Source of the DNA: Pararhodobacter zhoushanensis
GTDB taxonomy: Bacteria > Pseudomonadota > Alphaproteobacteria > Rhodobacterales > Rhodobacteraceae
Length of the DNA: 64,000 bases
NCBI RefSeq assembly: GCF_003990445.1
Contig: NZ_REEZ01000007.1
Span: 62,001-126,000, forward strand
Reading direction: 5' to 3'
Below are positions 50,843 through 59,924 of the stretch, in pieces. The first letter of the stretch is position 1, and each line of letters begins with the position of its first letter. The position numbers were made by a program, and so were the translations under genes. The notes beneath the pieces are model-generated. The model saw only the letters and a list, made by a program, of their open reading frames with translations. It did no database searches and was not told the origin of the DNA.

Positions 50843-52516
50843 ATGGGGGATCAACGCTATCAGGCGGATGTAGCCGTCGTCGGGGGAGGTCTGGCCGGCT
50901 TGACGGCAGCCTGCGAGTTGGCCGCGCGTGGCAAGCGGGTGCTGGTGCTGGATCAGGAGGGGCCGCAAAATCTGGGCGGGCAGGCGTTCTGGTCGCTGGG
51001 CGGGCTGTTCATGGTCGATACGCCCGAGCAACGACGGCTCAGGATCCGCGATTCTCACGCGTTGGCGCTGAATGACTGGCTGGGATCGGCACAGTTCGAC
51101 GGCCCGCAGGACTACTGGCCGCGCAGGGTTGCCGAGGCCTATGTCGAGTTCGCCGCCGGTGGCATGCGCGACTGGCTGGCGGGGATCGGTATGCGCTGGT
51201 TCCCGGTCGTCGGCTGGGCCGAGCGTGGCGGCGCGCAGGCCGGGGGGCACGGCAATTCGGTGCCGCGTTTCCACATCACCTGGGGCACGGGACCGGGGGT
51301 GCTGGCACCCTTCGTGCGGATGGCGCGCGCGTATGAGGCGGCGGGCACGCTGGTCTTTGCCTTTCGCCACCGCGTCACCGCGATCACCCGCAAGGCCGGG
51401 TTGATCGCCGGGGTTGGTGGTGAGGTGCTGGAGGACACGCAGGTCGAACGCGGTCAGAAATCGAGCCGCGTGGTCACCGCGTCGTTCGAGGTCGAGGCCG
51501 ATGCCGTCATCGTCACGTCGGGCGGGATCGGTGGCGATTTCGAAAAGGTGCGGCGGGCATGGCCGGTTGATCGCCTCGGCCCGGCACCTGCGCGCATGGT
51601 TGCCGGGGTGCCCGCGCATGTCGATGGCGCGATGATCGATGTCACCGCACAGGCGGGCGCGGGGCTGATCAATACCGACCGGATGTGGCATTATTGCGAA
51701 GGCATCCGCAACTGGGCGCCGATCTGGCCCGAGCACGGCATCCGCATCCTGCCTGGCCCCTCGTCGCTGTGGTTTGACGCGCTGGGCACGCGGATGGAAG
51801 CGCCGTTCCTGCCGGGGTTCGACACGCTGGGAACGCTGAAGCGCATCCTGTCGACGGGGCATGCGCATTCGTGGTTCGTGCTGACGCAGGGCATCATCAA
51901 GAAAGAATTCGCGCTGTCGGGGAGCGAGCAGAACCCCGATCTGAGCTCGGGCAAATGGCGCGAGGTGCTGAAGGCGCGGCTGGGGTCCGGCGGCAAGGCG
52001 GCAGCGCCGGTCGAGGCGTTCAAGGAACACGGGGCGGATTTCGTCGTGGCGCAGACGTTTGACGAGCTGGTCGCGGGCATGAACCGGCTGGCAGGCGAAA
52101 TGGGCGATCCCTTGCTCGACGGCGCCACGGTGCGCGCGCAGATCGAAGCCCGCGACGCGCAGGTCGCCAACCCGTTCTCGAAGGACGCGCAGATCACCGC
52201 GATCAACGGCGCGCGGCGCTATCTGGGCGACAAGCTGATCCGCACCGCCAAACCACATCGCGTCCTTGACCCTGCCCACGGCCCGTTGATCGCCGTGCGC
52301 CTGTCGGTGCTGACCCGCAAGACGCTGGGGGGCATCCACACCGATCTGGACGGCGCGGTGCTGGACGACGCGGGCGACCGGATCGAGGGGCTGTTCGCCG
52401 CGGGGGAATGCGCCGGGTTCGGCGGCGGCGGGTATCACGGGTTCAACGCGTTGGAGGGGACGTTTCTGGGCGGCTGCCTGTTTTCAGGCCGCAGCGCGGG
52501 GCGGGCGGCGGGGTAG
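50843..52516 (+). CDS. FAD-binding dehydrogenase (fumarate reductase / 3-ketosteroid dehydrogenase-like)
   Basis: A 557-residue flavoprotein. The dinucleotide motif GGGLAGLTAACELAARG is at residues 13-29, followed by GGQAFWSLGG; the middle has TSGGIGGDF, and the C-terminal end has GECAGFGGGGYHGFNALEGTF, which closes the FAD site. It belongs to the FAD_binding_2 family with fumarate reductase and 3-ketosteroid-1-dehydrogenase. The Arg/Tyr active residues cannot be assigned by eye, so the substrate is unknown. No signal peptide. Start preceded by a G-run. Confidence 0.88.
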   Translation: MGDQRYQADVAVVGGGLAGLTAACELAARGKRVLVLDQEGPQNLGGQAFWSLGGLFMVDTPEQRRLRIRDSHALALNDWLGSAQFDGPQDYWPRRVAEAYVEFAAGGMRDWLAGIGMRWFPVVGWAERGGAQAGGHGNSVPRFHITWGTGPGVLAPFVRMARAYEAAGTLVFAFRHRVTAITRKAGLIAGVGGEVLEDTQVERGQKSSRVVTASFEVEADAVIVTSGGIGGDFEKVRRAWPVDRLGPAPARMVAGVPAHVDGAMIDVTAQAGAGLINTDRMWHYCEGIRNWAPIWPEHGIRILPGPSSLWFDALGTRMEAPFLPGFDTLGTLKRILSTGHAHSWFVLTQGIIKKEFALSGSEQNPDLSSGKWREVLKARLGSGGKAAAPVEAFKEHGADFVVAQTFDELVAGMNRLAGEMGDPLLDGATVRAQIEARDAQVANPFSKDAQITAINGARRYLGDKLIRTAKPHRVLDPAHGPLIAVRLSVLTRKTLGGIHTDLDGAVLDDAGDRIEGLFAAGECAGFGGGGYHGFNALEGTFLGGCLFSGRSAGRAAG

Positions 52517-52578
52517 GGGGGCTAGCCCCCCTCGGCCCGTGCCGGGCCTCACCTCCCAGCGTATTTTTAGCAAGATGA
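52514..52578 (-). repeat. Partial copy of the composite intergenic repeat (module M3 plus tail)
   Basis: Read on the minus strand it has a degenerate AAATACGCT edge, then GGTGAGGCCCGGCACGGGCC and a perfect 16-base palindrome (GGGGGGCTAGCCCCCC, 52514-52529). This matches module M3 of copy A (35614-35653) nearly base for base but lacks modules M1 and M2. It lies between two plus-strand genes. Confidence 0.7.
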
Positions 52579-52588
52579 AAGGGCGACG

Positions 52589-53272
52589 ATGATCAAGGCC
52601 TGTGTGTTTGATGCCTATGGCACGCTGTTTGATGTGGGCGCGGCGGCGCGGATCGCAGCGGGCGAGCCGGGGGCTGAGGGGTGGGCCGGGAAGTGGCCGC
52701 AGATCGCGGCTGACTGGCGGCGCAAGCAATTGGAGTACACCTGGCTGCGCGCGGTGGCCGGGGCGCATGCGGATTTCTGGCGCGTGACGCAGGACGGGCT
52801 GGACTGGGCGCTGGAGAATGCCGGGCTCAGCGATACAGGCCTGCGCTCGCGGCTGTTGCAGCTGTACTGGGATCTGGCCGCGTTTCCCGAGGTTCCGGCG
52901 ATGCTGGCCGCGCTGGCGGCGCAGGGGCAGCGGCTGGCGATCCTGTCGAATGGCTCGCCGGGGATGCTGGACGGGGCGGTGCGCTCGGCCGGGTTGGGCG
53001 GGGTGTTCGAGGCGCTGTTCTCGGTCGAGAGCGTGGGGGTCTTCAAGCCGGACCGCCGGGTTTATGAACTGGTTGGTGCGGGGCTGAAACTGGCACCCCA
53101 AGAGGTGCTCTTTGTGTCATCGAACGGCTGGGATGCCTGCGCGGGTGCGGCGTACGGCTTTGCGACGGTGTGGGTAAACCGCGATGGCGCGCCTCGCGAC
53201 CGGCTGTTCGGCAGCCCGCAGCATTTGCTGTCGGATCTGGCCGCGCTGCCGGGGTTGGTGGAAACCCTTTAA
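52589..53272 (+). CDS. Haloacid dehalogenase type II (HAD superfamily)
   Basis: A 227-residue HAD hydrolase with the four motifs in order: FDAYGTLFDV (nucleophile D8), SNGSPGML (motif II serine near residue 128), KPDRRVYEL (lysine) and SSNGWDACAG. The S-N-G-W-D motif and length match L-2-haloacid dehalogenases, which hydrolyse 2-halo acids with inversion, although some relatives act on other small substrates. AAAGGG precedes the start. Neighbours are an FAD dehydrogenase and an MFS transporter. Confidence 0.88.
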   Translation: MIKACVFDAYGTLFDVGAAARIAAGEPGAEGWAGKWPQIAADWRRKQLEYTWLRAVAGAHADFWRVTQDGLDWALENAGLSDTGLRSRLLQLYWDLAAFPEVPAMLAALAAQGQRLAILSNGSPGMLDGAVRSAGLGGVFEALFSVESVGVFKPDRRVYELVGAGLKLAPQEVLFVSSNGWDACAGAAYGFATVWVNRDGAPRDRLFGSPQHLLSDLAALPGLVETL

Positions 53273-53323
53273 CCTGTAAAGTTTGCGCTGGCAGCATCGG
53301 TTTGCGCTGCCTAAGGTGCGGGC

Positions 53324-54544
53324 ATGAGCCAGATTTTCGACACCCGCTATTCATGGTCCCGCCTCGCCCTGTCGCTGGGGATTGCCACCGTCGGCAACGT
53401 CGGCATGTGGTCGATCATCGCCTTGTTGCCCGCCGTTCAGGCCGAATTCGGCGGCGGTCGCGGCGATGCCTCGGTGCCCTATACGCTGACGATGGCGGGG
53501 TTTGCGTTGGGCAATCTGGTGCTGGGCCGGGTGGTGGACCGCTTCGGTGTCAGCGTAGCGCTGTCGCTGGCGGCGCTGCTGTCGAGCTTTGGTTACGTGC
53601 TGGCCGCGCTCAGCCCGACGATATGGTTGCTGTCGGGCGCGCAGTTCCTGATCGGGCTGGGGACGGCGTGTTTCTTTGGGCCCTTGCTGGCTGATATTTC
53701 CCTGTGGTTCCGCAAGCGACGCGGCATCGCTGTCGCCATCGCGGCCAGCGGCAACTATCTGGCCGGGGCGATCTGGCCGCTGGCGCTGTCCGGTGTGCTT
53801 GCGGCGAGCGGCTGGCGTGCCGTCTGTTGGGTGCTGGCCGCCCTGGTCCCCGTCGTGGTCATCCCCGCCGCGCAGTTCCTGCGCCGCCGGGTGCCTGCCG
53901 AAAGCATGACCGCCACCGCGCAGGCGACCAGCCTGATCCCGCGCCGCGCCCCCTACTCGCCGCGCACGCTGGCGTGGATGCTGGCACTGGCCGGGATCGG
54001 CTGTTGCGTGGCGATGTCGATGCCGCAGGTGCATCTGGTCGCCTTCTGCGTGGACCTTGGCTATGGCCCTGCCGTCGGGGCCGAGATGCTCAGCGTGATG
54101 CTGATGGGCGGCGTGGTGTCGCGGCTGATCTCGGGATTCATCACCGACCGGCTGGGCGGCATCCCGACGTTGCTGATCGGCTCGGTCGGGCAGATGATCG
54201 GGCTGTTCTTGTACCTGCCGTTCGACGGGCTGGTCTCGCTTTACGTCGTCAGCCTGATCTTTGGCCTCAGCCAGGGCGGCATCGTGCCCGCCTATGCGAT
54301 CATCGTGCGCGAGTACATGCCGGCGCGCGAAGCCGGTGCGCGGGTGGGCTTTGTCATCATGGCAACCATCGTCGGCATGGCGCTGGGCGGCTGGATGTCG
54401 GGCTGGATCTATGACGTCAGCGGGTCGTACACGATGGCCTTCGTGAACGGCATCGCATGGAACCTGCTGAACATCGTGGTGATCCTCACCATCCTGCTGC
54501 GCAGCAGGCCGGGACGGGCCACGGGGGCGCTGGCCACAGCGTGA
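53324..54544 (+). CDS. MFS transporter (oxalate/formate antiporter or monocarboxylate-type)
   Basis: A 406-residue inner-membrane transporter with twelve hydrophobic segments. The loop between TM2 and TM3 reads GRVVDRFGV, and the symmetric loop in the second half reads ITDRLGG, both MFS motif A variants. The closest pattern is the OFA or monocarboxylate porter group. It starts 51 bases after the dehalogenase gene, so import of the acid used by that enzyme is plausible but unproven. Confidence 0.88.
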   Translation: MSQIFDTRYSWSRLALSLGIATVGNVGMWSIIALLPAVQAEFGGGRGDASVPYTLTMAGFALGNLVLGRVVDRFGVSVALSLAALLSSFGYVLAALSPTIWLLSGAQFLIGLGTACFFGPLLADISLWFRKRRGIAVAIAASGNYLAGAIWPLALSGVLAASGWRAVCWVLAALVPVVVIPAAQFLRRRVPAESMTATAQATSLIPRRAPYSPRTLAWMLALAGIGCCVAMSMPQVHLVAFCVDLGYGPAVGAEMLSVMLMGGVVSRLISGFITDRLGGIPTLLIGSVGQMIGLFLYLPFDGLVSLYVVSLIFGLSQGGIVPAYAIIVREYMPAREAGARVGFVIMATIVGMALGGWMSGWIYDVSGSYTMAFVNGIAWNLLNIVVILTILLRSRPGRATGALATA

Positions 54545-54549
54545 ACGAC

Positions 54550-54579
54550 AAAAAAAGGGACGGTCCAAAGGACCGCCCC
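54550..54579. terminator. Intrinsic terminator between convergent MFS and LuxR genes
   Basis: Stem GGGACGGTCC / GGACCGCCCC (one mismatch) with loop AAA, preceded by a run of seven A. This gives a strong U-run on the minus strand, so it best serves the LuxR-type gene that ends at 54656; on the plus strand the T-run is weak. Confidence 0.72.
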
Positions 54580-54655
54580 GACTTTGAAAAAAACTATATC
54601 AATGTGTCAAAGCTTAACTCTGCCGCCGCCGCACGCAACTGTGACTTCTGACAGG

Positions 54656-55393
54656 TCAGGTCGGTAAAAGGTGCTGTGCGACCGCAATGGCGATCGCCTC
54701 CGCGCGCGAGCGGGCAGCAAGCTTGCGCCGCGCATTGTCGAAGTGAAACCGCACGGTGCGCACGCTGATCGCGGCCGATTGGGCAATTCCCGCGTCGCTC
54801 AGACCCTGTCGCGCCAGAACCAGAATCTGGGTTTCGCGCGGGCTGAGCGTCTCGGTCACCTCGCCGACGCTCTGCGCGGCACTGAGCGCGCGCAGGCGGT
54901 CATGGGTATGCTCGGCGATAAACTGTAGCCGGGCGCGGATCTCGGGCGTGGGTTCGGGGGCGTTGCCGACAAGACAGCAGACCCCGGTATAGCCCCGCGC
55001 GCGAAACACCGGCACGATCAGGCCGCTGGGCAACCCGAGTCCGGCGGCGAAATCGAGCACCTCCAGCTCTTCTTCCGTGGGCGCGAAACCCATGCGGCCC
55101 TGTCGCAGCTCTGTCACCGTAAAGGTCTGGCTGGTCTGCGCCAGCGCGCGCAGCGTCGGGTCGCGGCGGCCGAACTGCCGGTCGAAATAGGCGGCGCGCC
55201 ATTCCTCGGGCCAATTGGTGACCATGAAGCTTGACGGATAGGGATCCTGCGGATGCGGCACCGCGCCAATGGCATAGACCGAGTAGCCCAGCGGCGTGAT
55301 CAGCGCGAGCATCTCGGCACAGACCGCGCCGATGCTGTGCATTGCGCAGATCCGTGCGGGATACTGGAAGATATCGGTCACGCCCTGTGGCAT
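54656..55393 (-). CDS. LuxR family regulator with autoinducer-binding domain
   Basis: A 245-residue regulator. The N-terminal domain has the acyl-homoserine-lactone-site pattern NWPEEWRAAYFDRQF...RRDP (tryptophan, tyrosine and aspartate at usual spacing) and GLPSGLIVPV. The C-terminal LuxR HTH covers about residues 180-240 (LSPRETQILVLARQGLSDAGIAQ split by a turn). I start at the ATG complementary to 55391-55393; earlier codons do not look like protein. No luxI gene is in the window, so it may be a solo receptor. It is divergent from the nitrile hydratase operon by about 130 bases. Confidence 0.87.
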   Translation of the reverse strand: MPQGVTDIFQYPARICAMHSIGAVCAEMLALITPLGYSVYAIGAVPHPQDPYPSSFMVTNWPEEWRAAYFDRQFGRRDPTLRALAQTSQTFTVTELRQGRMGFAPTEEELEVLDFAAGLGLPSGLIVPVFRARGYTGVCCLVGNAPEPTPEIRARLQFIAEHTHDRLRALSAAQSVGEVTETLSPRETQILVLARQGLSDAGIAQSAAISVRTVRFHFDNARRKLAARSRAEAIAIAVAQHLLPT

Positions 55394-55524
55394 CCTAATG
55401 CTGTCCTTTGCCTGCGAGCCTGCCACAGCAAGGCCTGAACGCCTAGCACCCAGAGGTCGCATATCCCGGCTTTTCCGGGCTGGCACGATGGCCTAGCATG
55501 AAGGTTCACAACCGGGTGCCCGCC

Positions 55525-56133
55525 ATGCCGCATGACCACCACGACCATGACAATCACCTTGATCCGATGGACGCCCGCGTTCGCGCGCTAGAGACGATCC
55601 TTGTGCAAAAGGGCCTCGTTGATCCCGCCGCCGTGGACGCGATCATCGAAACTTACGCGCACAAAGTCGGCCCGCAGAACGGGGCGGCGGTGGTTGCGCG
55701 GGCGTGGAGCGAACCTGCGTTCGCCGACTGGCTGGCGCGCGATGCGACGGCGGCAGTGGGCGCGATGGGGTTCACCGGACGGCAGGGCGAGCATGTGAAG
55801 GCGGTGTTCAACGCGCCCGGTCTGCATCACGTCATCGTCTGCACCCTGTGCTCGTGCTATCCGTGGAGCCTGCTGGGCCTGCCGCCCGTGTGGTACAAAT
55901 CGCCCGCCTATCGCTCACGCGTGGTGATCGAGCCGCGCGCGGTGCTGGCCGAGTTCGGGCTGGTTCTGCCCGAGGCCACGCAGCTGCGCGTCTGGGATTC
56001 CACCGCCGAGCTGCGCTATCTGGTGGTGCCGATGCGCCCTGAAGGAACCGAGGGCTGGACGCCCGAGCAACTGGCCGAGCTGGTCACGCGCGAGAGCATG
56101 ATCGGCACCGGGCTGGCACGGGTGCCGGCATGA
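55525..56133 (+). CDS. nthA: Nitrile hydratase alpha subunit, cobalt type
   Basis: A 202-residue subunit that binds the catalytic metal. The motif V-C-T-L-C-S-C-Y has C106, C109 and C111 as ligands, and the threonine in C-T-L-C-S-C marks the cobalt (not iron) class. The histidine-rich start [11 protein letters not shown] is common in this family; an in-frame ATG at 55498 would add nine residues. It converts nitriles to amides together with the beta subunit, whose start overlaps its stop. No amidase gene is near. Confidence 0.93.
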   Translation: MPHDHHDHDNHLDPMDARVRALETILVQKGLVDPAAVDAIIETYAHKVGPQNGAAVVARAWSEPAFADWLARDATAAVGAMGFTGRQGEHVKAVFNAPGLHHVIVCTLCSCYPWSLLGLPPVWYKSPAYRSRVVIEPRAVLAEFGLVLPEATQLRVWDSTAELRYLVVPMRPEGTEGWTPEQLAELVTRESMIGTGLARVPA

Positions 56134-56786
56134 ACGGGCCGCATGATCTGGGCGGCAAGATGGGCTTCGGTGCGGTCGCGCCCGAGGCAAACGAGCTGCT
56201 GTTTCACGCCGATTGGGAAGCCCGCGCACTGGGCGTGGTGCTGGCCTGTGGCGCGCTGGGGAAGTGGACGCTGGATGAAAGCCGACATGCGCGCGAGAGT
56301 CTGCCGCCGGTGGTTTATTATGCTTCGAGTTATTACGAAATTTGGACCCGTGCGTTGGAAGTCCTGTTGCAGCGTCACGATCTGCTGACGGCTGAGGAAC
56401 TGGCCGACGGTCAGGCGCAAACGCAAGATCCCCACCCCAAGCGCCTCTCGCCGCAGGCGGTGCCCGGCGCTCTGGCGCGCGGTGGCCCCTGTGACCGGCC
56501 GGTCGCAACCGCGCCGCTCTTTGCGCCCGGCGACCGGGTGCGCTGCCGCAACGCGCATCCGCGCGGCCACACGCGGGTGCCGACCTATCTGGCCGGGCAT
56601 ACGGGCGTGGTGGAGTCCGAGCACGGCGGTTTCGTGCTGCCCGACACCAACGCGCATGGGCAAGGCGAGCAGCCGCAACGCCTGTACACCGTCGTGTTTG
56701 ATGGGGCCGAGGTGTGGGGACCGGACAGCGAGCCCGGCCTGACGATCAGCGCCGATCTGTGGGAGGGGTATCTTGAGCGCGCCTGA
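56130..56786 (+). CDS. nthB: Nitrile hydratase beta subunit
   Basis: A 218-residue beta subunit. [14 protein letters not shown] at the N-terminus is the family hallmark, [11 protein letters not shown] lies in the helical N-domain, and the C-terminal SH3-like barrel has [27 protein letters not shown] and DLWEGYLE. It overlaps nthA by four bases and the accessory gene by 14. It completes the heterotetramer and shapes the substrate pocket. Confidence 0.95.
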   Translation: MNGPHDLGGKMGFGAVAPEANELLFHADWEARALGVVLACGALGKWTLDESRHARESLPPVVYYASSYYEIWTRALEVLLQRHDLLTAEELADGQAQTQDPHPKRLSPQAVPGALARGGPCDRPVATAPLFAPGDRVRCRNAHPRGHTRVPTYLAGHTGVVESEHGGFVLPDTNAHGQGEQPQRLYTVVFDGAEVWGPDSEPGLTISADLWEGYLERA

Positions 56787-57069
56787 CCAGCCCTTTCTGG
56801 CGCCGTGGCAGGCGCAGGTCTTTGGCCTGACCGTCGCGCTTAGCGAGGCGGGACTGTTCAACTGGCCCGACTGGACGCAGGCGCTGGGCGCGCAGCTTGC
56901 GACGGGGGCCGAGTATTGGGACGCCTGGCTGCAGGCGCTTGAGGTCATCCTGACGCAAAAGGGCGTCGCCGTGCCCGATGAGATCGCCGCTTTGGCGCAC
57001 CGCTGGCAGGACGCCGCGCATGCCACGCCGCATGGCCAGCCGATCCTGCTTGAAAACGCATCCGGCTAG
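56773..57069 (+). CDS. Nitrile hydratase accessory (activator) protein
   Basis: A 98-residue protein homologous to the N-terminal domain of the beta subunit: FLAPWQAQVFGLTVALSEAG and EYWDAWLQALEVILTQKG. Such proteins carry cobalt into the alpha subunit by subunit swapping (P14K/NhlE type). It begins with TTG 56773, five bases after a strong GGGAGGGG, inside the end of nthB. It is shorter than many activators and has no obvious basic C-terminal metal-delivery tail. Confidence 0.85.
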   Translation: MSAPDQPFLAPWQAQVFGLTVALSEAGLFNWPDWTQALGAQLATGAEYWDAWLQALEVILTQKGVAVPDEIAALAHRWQDAAHATPHGQPILLENASG

Positions 57070-57115
57070 TCTGTACAGGACTGTTCATAATGCGGATCGC
57101 GTGGTAGCGAGGGCT

Positions 57116-58018
57116 ATGCAGAACCGTAATCTTCCCACGCCCGGCCTGGGCCTTGCCACCCTCGGCGTCGTCTTCGCGTCGGTGTGTTTCGGCCTTGTGC
57201 CGCTGTTCGCCCGCTCGCTGACCGACGCCGGGATGCCGCCCCACGCCGTCGCCTTTGCGCGCTACCTGCTGGCCAGCGCGCTTCTGGCACCGCTGGCGTG
57301 GCGGGTGCGCGATCAGGGGCGCACGCTGTTCTGGGCGCTGGGGGTCGGTGTGCTGATGGGGCTGGGGTGGACCTCGTATGTCAGCGCGGTGCAGGTGGTG
57401 CCAGTGTCGACGGCGGGCGTGCTCTACATGACCTATCCCGCCTTTGCGCTGCTGTTCGCGTGGCTGCTGTTCGGCGAGCGTCCCGGCGGTCGCGCGATCT
57501 TTGGCGCGGCGATGATCGTTGCCGCTGCTGCGCTGGTCACCACCCCCGGCGCGGTTGCGCCCGAGTTGCTGCCCGCCTTGCTGCTCTCGCTCGCCGCGCC
57601 CGCCGGGTTCGGGCTGGGCATCGCCGTGCTGGTGCACCGGCTGAACGCGATCCCGGTGCTGGTGCGCATCGGTGTTATCTCGCTGGGGTCGGTGCTGGGC
57701 CTGCTGCCGCTGGTGCTGGCGACGCCCATCGCGCAATTGCTGCCGGTCGATGGCTATGGCTGGCTGATGGTGCTGGGAATCGGGCTGGGAACGGCGCTGG
57801 TGCCGCAGCTTGTCTATACCGTCTGCTCGCCCATCGTCGGCACCGCACGCACCGCCATGGCGGGCAGTATCGAGCTGCCGGTGATGTTCGCTGTCGGCTG
57901 GCTGGGCTTTGGCGAAGCGCTGCACCCGGCGCAGGCAGTGGCCTGCGTGCTGGTGCTGGCGGCGATCCTGCTGACCCCGGCGCGCCAGCCGCGCAGCATC
58001 GCCGCCGAACACGATTAG
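57116..58018 (+). CDS. EamA-family (DMT superfamily) transporter
   Basis: A 300-residue inner-membrane protein with ten hydrophobic helices in two EamA repeats (FGLVPLFARSLTDAG in the first; LGTALVPQLVYTVC and SIELPVMFAVGWLGFGEAL in the second). GAGGG precedes ATG 57116. It is 46 bases after the nitrile hydratase accessory gene and may belong to that transcript as an exporter or importer of metabolites, though DMT proteins have many substrates. Its stop overlaps the convergent Asp-box gene. Confidence 0.88.
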   Translation: MQNRNLPTPGLGLATLGVVFASVCFGLVPLFARSLTDAGMPPHAVAFARYLLASALLAPLAWRVRDQGRTLFWALGVGVLMGLGWTSYVSAVQVVPVSTAGVLYMTYPAFALLFAWLLFGERPGGRAIFGAAMIVAAAALVTTPGAVAPELLPALLLSLAAPAGFGLGIAVLVHRLNAIPVLVRIGVISLGSVLGLLPLVLATPIAQLLPVDGYGWLMVLGIGLGTALVPQLVYTVCSPIVGTARTAMAGSIELPVMFAVGWLGFGEALHPAQAVACVLVLAAILLTPARQPRSIAAEHD

Positions 58019-59151
58019 GCGCGGTGCATCACCTCGACGCCCAGCACGGTCGGCAGGTGGCGCGCGATCTCGCTCCAGCTGTCGCCATCGTCGGTTGACG
58101 CGAACACGCTGCCCGAGTTGGTGCCGAAATAGATCCCGGCCTTGTCCGCCTTGTCCGTCGCCATGGCCTGCCGCAGCACGGTGAAATAGGCGTCGTCGGG
58201 CAGGCCGTCTCGCATCGGCTCCCAGCTGTCGCCCGCGTTGCGAGAGCGCCAGATGGTCGCCTTGCCCTCTGGCGGCGTGCGCCCGCCCCATTCGCTGAGC
58301 GGCAGCACATAGAGCGTGTCAGGATCGCTTGGGTGGGCCGCAACGGGGAAGCCGAATTTTGACGGCAACCCGTCGCTGATCTCATCCCAGCTGCGCCCCT
58401 CATCCCTGCTGCGGAACACGCCGGTGTGGTTTTGCATATAGAGCGTCTGGGCGTCCGCGCTGCGCGTGATGTTATGCACGCACAGGCCAATATCGGACTC
58501 GCATTGGCCGGTGACCGGGTGCGGCGTGGCGGACAGGTTGGTGCGCCGGTTGCGCCGTTCCCATGTCGCGCCGCCATCCTCGCTGGCAAAGACCCCGGCG
58601 GACGAGATGCCAACCAGCAGCTTCTCGCCCTCGCCCAGAATGGTGTGCAGCACCAGCCCGGCGCCGCCCGGCTCCCAGCTGTCGGCCGAGGGATGATCGG
58701 ACAACCCCTGCACCCGCTGCCAGCTGTCGCCATTGTCATGGCTGGCGTACAGCGCCGCCGGCTTTGCCCCCGCATAAAGCGTGTCGCCCACCCGGCCCAA
58801 GGCCCAGAGCGCGGTGATCTCACCCTTGAACGGCGCGTCCGGTCCCGGACCGCGTCCCAGCATTTTGCGGAAGTCTTCGTTCTGCGCCAGCATCACGTCC
58901 ATATGGCCATTCGCCAGCATCATATGCGTCCAGCTGGCCCCGTGATCATGGGATCGGAAAACCGCCGAGCCTTGCCATTCTCCGCCCGCTGCGGCCCAGA
59001 TCGTGCCGGTCTGGGGATCGCCAAGCGCATGGGCGACCGGCCAGCCGTCGCAGAACGGCCCGGACAGCGTCCAGTCCTTGCGGGCTTCGTCCGAGTCGAC
59101 CAGAAACAATCCCTTGCTGGTGGCTACAAGCACCGTCACCTGTCCGCCCAT
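58015..59151 (-). CDS. Asp-box (BNR) repeat beta-propeller protein
   Basis: A 378-residue protein with six Asp-box repeats of the form S-x-D-x-G-x-x-W: SHDHGASW, SHDNGDSW, SEDGGATW, SRDEGRSW, SRNAGDSW (Asp replaced by Asn) and STDDGDSW. This predicts a six- or seven-bladed propeller as in sialidases and photosystem assembly factors. There is no signal peptide and no clear sialidase active-site arginine triad, so an enzymatic role is unproven. It is convergent with the EamA gene and divergent from the TetR gene. Confidence 0.85.
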   Translation of the reverse strand: MGGQVTVLVATSKGLFLVDSDEARKDWTLSGPFCDGWPVAHALGDPQTGTIWAAAGGEWQGSAVFRSHDHGASWTHMMLANGHMDVMLAQNEDFRKMLGRGPGPDAPFKGEITALWALGRVGDTLYAGAKPAALYASHDNGDSWQRVQGLSDHPSADSWEPGGAGLVLHTILGEGEKLLVGISSAGVFASEDGGATWERRNRRTNLSATPHPVTGQCESDIGLCVHNITRSADAQTLYMQNHTGVFRSRDEGRSWDEISDGLPSKFGFPVAAHPSDPDTLYVLPLSEWGGRTPPEGKATIWRSRNAGDSWEPMRDGLPDDAYFTVLRQAMATDKADKAGIYFGTNSGSVFASTDDGDSWSEIARHLPTVLGVEVMHRA

Positions 59152-59221
59152 TACCCTCTCCCGTGCAGAATCGGCGAGAGGAAGCGTAACATGGGTTTTG
59201 GCGCGGGCAGGGGGAAATTTC

Positions 59222-59263
59222 TTGACAGTTTCCCGGCCGCCTTCAATATGACGAATGATTCAT
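59222..59263 (+). promoter_or_regulatory. Sigma-70-type promoter with overlapping operator for the tetR operon
   Basis: TTGACA (59222-59227) is followed after 17 bases by AATATG (59245-59250), then the palindrome ATGATTCAT (59255-59263) near the expected start of transcription. The spacing is ideal, the -10 box moderate. The palindrome position suits repression by the TetR product encoded at 59279. Confidence 0.65.
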
Positions 59264-59278
59264 GTTTCAGGAGCGCCC

Positions 59279-59905
59279 ATGCCCGAGGCCAGCCCCAACC
59301 GCCCGGCACCTGCCCGCCCGCGTACCCCCAAACCCCGCACGCGGCGCGGACAGGACACGCGCGACTCGCTGATCAAGGCGGCCGAGGCGGTGATCGGCGA
59401 GGTCGGCTTCGCTGCCGCCTCGATCGCGGACATCACCCGCCGTGCCGGGATCGCACAGGGGACGTTCTATATCTACTTTCAGTCCAAGGACGAGGTATTT
59501 CGCGAACTGGTGCTGGAAATGGGCAAGCTGACCCGTGGCTTTCTGGCCGATGCCGTCGCCGATGCTCCCGACCGTCTGACCGCCGAACGCCGGGGTTTGC
59601 GCGCGTTTCTCAGCTTCGTGGCCGAGCGCCCGGCGCTTTACAACATCGTTATGGAGGCGCGCTTTGTCGCCCCCGATGCCTACCGCGCCTATTACACCAC
59701 CTTCGCGCGCGGCTATGCCCAGAACCTCGCCGCCGCCGCGCGCGAGGGAGAAATCCGCGACGGCGATGCCGAGGTCCGCGCCTGGGCGCTGATGGGCATG
59801 GCCGTGACGCTGGGCGAACGCTTCGCGATCTGGGAGAGTGAGGTTGATCCCGATGCGCTGGTGACCGAGGTGTTCGATATGTTGGAACGTGGGTTGAAAC
59901 CATGA
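59279..59905 (+). CDS. TetR/AcrR family transcriptional regulator
   Basis: A 208-residue regulator. A proline-rich N-terminal tail precedes the HTH (about residues 28-75: FAAASIADITRRAGIAQGTFYIYF). The C-terminal helical ligand domain includes RPALYNIVMEARF. I start at ATG 59279, directly behind AGGAG; an earlier in-frame ATG lacks one. It opens an operon with an acyl-CoA ligase and two hotdog proteins, so its ligand may be an acyl-CoA. Confidence 0.9.
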   Translation: MPEASPNRPAPARPRTPKPRTRRGQDTRDSLIKAAEAVIGEVGFAAASIADITRRAGIAQGTFYIYFQSKDEVFRELVLEMGKLTRGFLADAVADAPDRLTAERRGLRAFLSFVAERPALYNIVMEARFVAPDAYRAYYTTFARGYAQNLAAAAREGEIRDGDAEVRAWALMGMAVTLGERFAIWESEVDPDALVTEVFDMLERGLKP

Positions 59906-59924
59906 AACGGAGCGGGTTGCCGCC

